Part shown: positions 59,351 to 64,000 of the stretch, piece by piece
How the letters are laid out: each line of letters opens with the position of its first letter
Numbering within the stretch: position 1 is the stretch's first letter
From: Casuarius casuarius
Lineage: Eukaryota > Chordata > Aves > Casuariiformes > Casuariidae
DNA: 64,000 nucleotides
Reading direction: 5' to 3'
Assembly: GCA_003342895.1 (NCBI GenBank)
Contig: PTFA01000085.1
Coordinates: 3,436,212 to 3,500,211, forward strand
Notes under the pieces: model-generated
The model's input: the letters and a program-made list of their open reading frames with translations, nothing else
Told to the model about the DNA's origin: nothing
The model's database searches: none
Program-made: the position numbers and the translations under genes

Positions 59351-61566
59351 GAGAAAGGTTTCAATATATTAATTCCATCTAATATATGGCTAAACCATCC
59401 AAAGTGGGGGTGCTTGCGTAATGTATTTTCACCAGCTAGCAGAAATAGGTGTACATATTTATTTTCATAGTCGACTGTTTTTCTGTGTGATTAGCAGACA
59501 GATTCGTCAAAATGATCTGAGTTACTACTCAGCCCTCTGTACAGGTATGTCCAGATCAGACATTTTTTATCTCAATTTAACTGACTGTCAGTGCTGCACC
59601 AGAGTAGACTTTACAAATGTTTTAGTTACCTTCAGATAATTAAAATTAATGAATCAAGATAAAAGCTGCATGATACCAAAATACACGTTAGCTGACTGAA
59701 GAAAGCCTGGAGAAAGGCACAGGGTTTATCAGAACCATCTGAAACAAAGAAAAAGCTCACTTCTTTTTCACTGAGAATATAGAAAGTAATTCCTGGCAAC
59801 CATTATTACTAGAAAGCTGCATGTGTTAAAGACAGAATAATGGGTGCTGAGAATGAACTAATAAACGTATTTCTTTGCACGTGCAAAATATACCATTACA
59901 AGATCTCTGAAAGCATATATATTAAGAAATAATTGTATCAGCTGACAGATGTCAATTAGATATAATCTTGCCTCTTCATAGACTGTATCAAGTTATTCCC
60001 CAGAAAATAATCTGAAACAAAGCCAAGCTCTGTACAGTAATGCTAAGGCTATGTATTGTGATGGTGCCGAACTGCTGACCAAGGTATTCTTGGACAGTGA
60101 GAAACTTAACCACAAAGAAGTTAGGTGAATCTAAACATTACTTTAAGCATTAACAGACTGATTTTCTATAGCACTAATCAGAAGATGCATTCTTCCCCTT
60201 TTTGTTCTTACTATTGTATTAAACCTGTAACCAGCACATCTTTAGAAAATAAATGCATTAAAAATGAATAGAGCAGATGAGTGACTGTAATTTATCAGGG
60301 TGGTAGGAAATGCAATAAAAATGAGAAACTGCTTCTATTTGAATGTTTATGTAATAATATTTAACCTAAATTTATCTCATCCAGATGTCCTCAATTGCTT
60401 GTTTCAAAGCCACAGTGTGCCATCTAGTGCTCCACAGAGAACTACCTAGATATACTATCATGTAATACAATGAAAAAAAGCAAAAATAGCACAGCTCTAT
60501 AGGCGAATTTTTGAAAATGAAGTAAATTATATAAATATTTCCAGAAAACAACTAAAGCACATTAACCAACACGATCTATTCTAAAATGGTTCTACTTTAT
60601 CCTTATTCTATATAATTGCCAATTCTGTTGAGCCAAGTTTTTATTGCCTTTTTGCTTAACAATATACTTTTCATCATAAATCTAAGAGTTACTAAAGATT
60701 CACAAATGTCACATAACCAATTTTAAATCAGTTTAAACTACTGTATAAACCCGCATGTAAATACCTATGGGAGCTGACTTCAGGATCGAGTTAAATTTCA
60801 TTTAACTTAATTATCTCTGAAACATGACTAGCTTAAACCAAAATGAGACTGTTCAGACTGCATTTTGCACTAATTTATCCTAAAAATCTTCAAAAACAAA
60901 CAAACCCCCCCAAACAAACACCTAAATACTCAGCTGGAAATAAGACTCTTCTACTGCATCCCCCTGACAAAAATAGGTAAGTAAAATAAAAACCTTTCCT
61001 GGCAAACGTTTACTGGATCTTTTAAAACTTCCAATAGCAGAGCGTGTTCACCCTGCGCAATCAATGCAATGCTTAACTATGCCTTTCCTGCAACATAAGC
61101 TCACTCATTCTCGCCATACAAAGCAGACTTGGAGACCATTTGAATTTTATTTTATTTTCCCCTATCTTTTATGCCGTTATGTTCTGTTCCATCCTCTATC
61201 AGTCTTCCCATCTTCCAGGCTTACTATCCCTACTCCTTTAACCTTCTCTCTTGTATTTTCCAGATCTCAGATTTCAAGTTTTCTTGGAGCACTTAGGGTT
61301 TGCTCTTTTAGATTGTCTCCAACTGATTCATACCCTTCTTGAAATACAATGTCCAACAGCAAATACTGCACCTTAATGGAGGCTTTCTCAATGCTAGATG
61401 CCATGGATGGATTATTCACNTCTTGCACATGATACTCCTATATAAACATCCCCAAAGGATAAATGTTCTTTTTGCCATATGATATTGTTTTGTCATGACT
61501 TACAATATAATCACTTACACTGGATATGCCATGATATATCACATATAAATTAGCATGACTTACACA

Positions 61567-61900
61567 ATCACAGAATAACAAATATTAGAAGGTACCTCTG
61601 GAGGTCTTCTAGCCCAGCCCTCGTCTCCCCAGTCAAAGTAAAGCCAACTCTTTTTCCTAATATATAAGCAGAATTTCCCTTGTTGCACCTGTGACTCTCT
61701 AATCCTAAGGTTCCTTTCTGCACAAGCATTGCCAAGCCAGTTGTTCTCTATCCTTCTATCTGCAGATCATTACTCCCATGTAAGCATAAAACTTCGCATT
61801 AGTCCACACTGAATAGTATTTTTTTTTAATAAGCCATTTTCTCCAATTTGTCCAGGTTATTTTAAAGTTAAACGTTAGCTAATGCTTGCAATCTGTGTGC
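61567..61900 (-). mobile_element. CR1 LINE fragment with internal segment
   Basis: The plus strand begins ATCACAGAATAACAAATATT, AGAAGGTACCTCTGGAGGTC, TTCTAGCCCAGCCCTC (reverse complement of the CR1 3' end). The 61793-61865 part (CTTCGCATTAGTCCACACTG ... CCATTTTCTCCAATTTGTCC) matches the CR1 region further from the 3' end. The middle is diverged. Sense orientation with SCAPER. Confidence 0.8.
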
Positions 61901-63075
61901 ATATACAAGCCAAATGTTTTAGGAAAGTAATACCTATTAACACAGAACTTATTATCCCAATTTTAAATTTTACTCAAACCAATGACAGATAATTTAAAAA
62001 AAAGATTTGCTACAGGGGCTTTTTATTTTTTTTACAAGATCTTCTAGCATCTCTTAAAACTAACGGAAAACAGCATGGATTCTGTACATCCCTATCATTC
62101 TGAAAAGGGCATAATTTTAATACTTTCTCTCTATGTAACACCAACATCCAAAGCAGCCAATAACCAGAACCTAAAACAATACTATAAAAACATATCTAGA
62201 GAAAATTTCTGAACAAAAGTTTTAAATTTGAAATGGAGCCCAGTTGAAGTGAGATGTGGACTGAACATTATTTCCTTCTTTTACAATATTATTGAAAGCA
62301 ATTCATGATGGGAATACTCCCCTTAGTTGAGTAACAAACCTCTAACACAGGTATCTAAAGCCATTACTTCACAATACAAAGTTTTTGGCAACTCTTCTGT
62401 TCCAAGACATTTCTGCCCTTTTCTTCCCACTACTTGCACCACAATCCATCGCAAATGTGCTAGCTCAGATGTTGGAGGTGGGGAGGAAGGTATATGCCAT
62501 GAACATGTTTAGGGAACTAATCCAGATTTTGAAAGTCTTCAGTTGTACTACGGGACTGGCGGAAATATTTTAACAGGATTAATTCCCTTATCCAGTTTAC
62601 AACGTAGACTCTCATGGAACGTGGAAAGAAATGAGTGGTGGGAGGTAAGCAGAAGTATCTTAACATCACCTTTCCAAGCACTTTATATCCTGAAACAAGA
62701 GCCTGAGTTAAAATTCTGGTGTCCATAAGTTAGATATCAATCAAAAGAGAAAACCCCTAAAGGAGTTCTCAAAGGAATAGCTAGCACTAATGAACTGTAC
62801 AGCCACCAAAGAAAAGCAGAGAAGCGGGAAAATATTGTGCAAAGGCCATAGTAGGTATGAAGATAGCCTTTTTACTTGACAGGAGCTAAAATACTCTTTT
62901 TCATATAGTGAAGTGATTCTGATATACAGGTTTCTGAGAGTTTTTTCAACCTAAAGCCCTTCTGTTTGCTGCTTAAGTATCCAAAGTAGATACCTTCTTC
63001 AAACTGCTGGAGATACAATCATCCTTTAGGCAAGAGGTGCTATTGAAAAGTGGTTTAGCCTCAAATCACAGATTG

Positions 63076-63170
63076 TTTTTTGGTCTCTGCTACTTCTTTG
63101 CAACTGTTCCCTTATCCTTTGTAAATAGGGAGCATACACCGAGGCCTGACTATGAATATTAAAGGACGTT
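63076..63170 (+). repeat. Possible MIR-like relic (doubtful)
   Basis: TCTCTGCTACTTCTTTGCAA, then CCTTATCCTTTGTAAATAGG and GAGCATAC resemble the 'ctctgccacttact... cctcatctgtaaaatggggata' part of MIR, but with long gaps. Confidence 0.3.
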
Positions 63171-64000
63171 TTATTATGATTCTCATTTTAATGATGCTCA
63201 AAAAAATACACGTACAAATATATTTCTATAATCAAAATCATCAGTTTCATCCGTTGCATTCTCAACAACAAAAAAAATCCTGTCAGCACTAATCTCAGCT
63301 ACTTTAAAGAAAAACACTCTTCATTAGCGTAACCAATAAAACAAACATTATGGGCTTACACGAGAGCACAGGTTGGATGAAAGCAGTTGAAACAGGAGTC
63401 AACTGAAATAAAAACAAATGTTTAAAGGACTGCAAGAATGAGATACTGACATGCTTAGAAGTGATGCAAAAACAGGAGAAATACTGAAGTTTCTTCCACA
63501 GCAAATTTCATCTTTTAAGGTTTCTCATGATGGTAATAAATTTAGTTGATTCCACTTTCTAGAATCAATACTGTCAGACAGCAAACAAGGGAACTGCTTC
63601 ATCAATGAATTGCAACCTGAAAACTTAGGATGCAATTTCCATGTCCTCCATTATCAGGGACTTGACATCTTTTATGAAGTGCTGTGTATGTAAGTATCCT
63701 CAACAGCAACCAAAATTAAAACACATAGAATCCACGGGGACAAATTCCGTTATTATTAATACTAGGAAGACTAAGTCCCATGTACAAAAAAAGCATACCT
63801 CTATTCCTAATTCCTCATATTCTGACCTCATTACTACTTTCATCCTATCAAATCTTCAAATTTCATAGCATTTGCATTGGCCAATTATGTGGTCACCACT
63901 ACATTAACTACAAACAACCCTCACTTGAGACTACTGCTCAGGAGTATTTCTTCCCCCAGACCACTGATAAGTGAAATATTCTGTGCACCTTAAAAAAAAA

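Larger units (their letters stand above)
59257..64000 (-). other. SCAPER: SCAPER intron upstream of E1 (3' part only)
   Basis: 4.7 kb up to the window edge. It contains a CA repeat (59331-59350), a CR1 fragment (61567-61900) and a doubtful MIR-like stretch (63076-63170). I looked for a minus-strand exon ending ATG ATG before a GT donor and found none; no CpG island or promoter is seen. Confidence 0.8.

Noticed and set aside
60670..60690. ATGATG on the minus strand as the SCAPER start exon
   Set aside because: Not followed by a GT donor in the right phase and not preceded by plausible leader sequence.
1..64000. tRNA, rRNA, CRISPR, bacterial operon or intact provirus
   Set aside because: No cloverleaf with A and B boxes, no rRNA-like segment, no regularly spaced repeats, no long terminal repeat pair and no prokaryotic gene structure were seen.

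Overview
The window is a stretch of vertebrate, almost certainly bird, nuclear DNA. It is AT-rich, most CpG-poor outside a few blocks, and sprinkled with isolated single-base N calls. Its best-recognised interspersed repeats are chicken-repeat-1 (CR1) LINE fragments with the avian 3' end, plus worn relics of amniote MIR and L2 elements. The single protein gene is split into small exons by introns with GT-AG (once GC-AG) borders.

That gene is SCAPER (S-phase cyclin A-associated protein in the endoplasmic reticulum), transcribed on the minus strand across the whole window. I placed 17 coding exons, from 59256 down to 479. They join in one frame with every splice phase matching, and give 2403 coding bases or 801 residues, which is the N-terminal part (somewhat over half) of a protein of about 1,400 residues in mammals. 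The exon carrying the initiator Met is not recognised and probably lies beyond 64000. The exons for the second half of the zinc finger and the C-terminal half lie beyond position 1.

Layout, in transcript order (high to low coordinate). 64000-59257: upstream intron with a CR1 copy. 59256-28347: exons E1-E6 (conserved N-terminus, the SCAPER_N domain, an R-x-L-type cyclin motif, a W-A-D-K-V motif), separated by the largest introns (up to 11 kb). 28346-20972: a 7.4 kb intron that starts with a GC donor. 20971-16349: six closely packed exons E7-E12 (G-W-E-T-V-Q segment, divergent linker, the acidic segment beginning S-M-A-E-V-L, the W-N-D-V-L-A-D-Y-E segment, start of the charged helix). 14591-479: exons E13-E17, a long Lys/Arg/Glu/Gln-rich helical region ending in the Cys-x2-Cys half of a C2H2-type zinc finger.

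The rest is intron. It holds three or four CR1 fragments (all minus), an L2 ORF2 relic, an L2 3'-tail-like relic, two or three MIR-like SINE relics, microsatellites and several small tandem duplications. No RNA gene, second protein gene, CRISPR array or intact mobile element could be supported. I found no undescribed biological system. The signals I would look at again are the GC-AG intron after E6, a promoter-like CpG-retaining block at 34922-35345, a four-copy CAGCTG inverted-repeat cluster at 52696-52815, a long hairpin at 36159-36193, and A12G12-type homopurine junctions.
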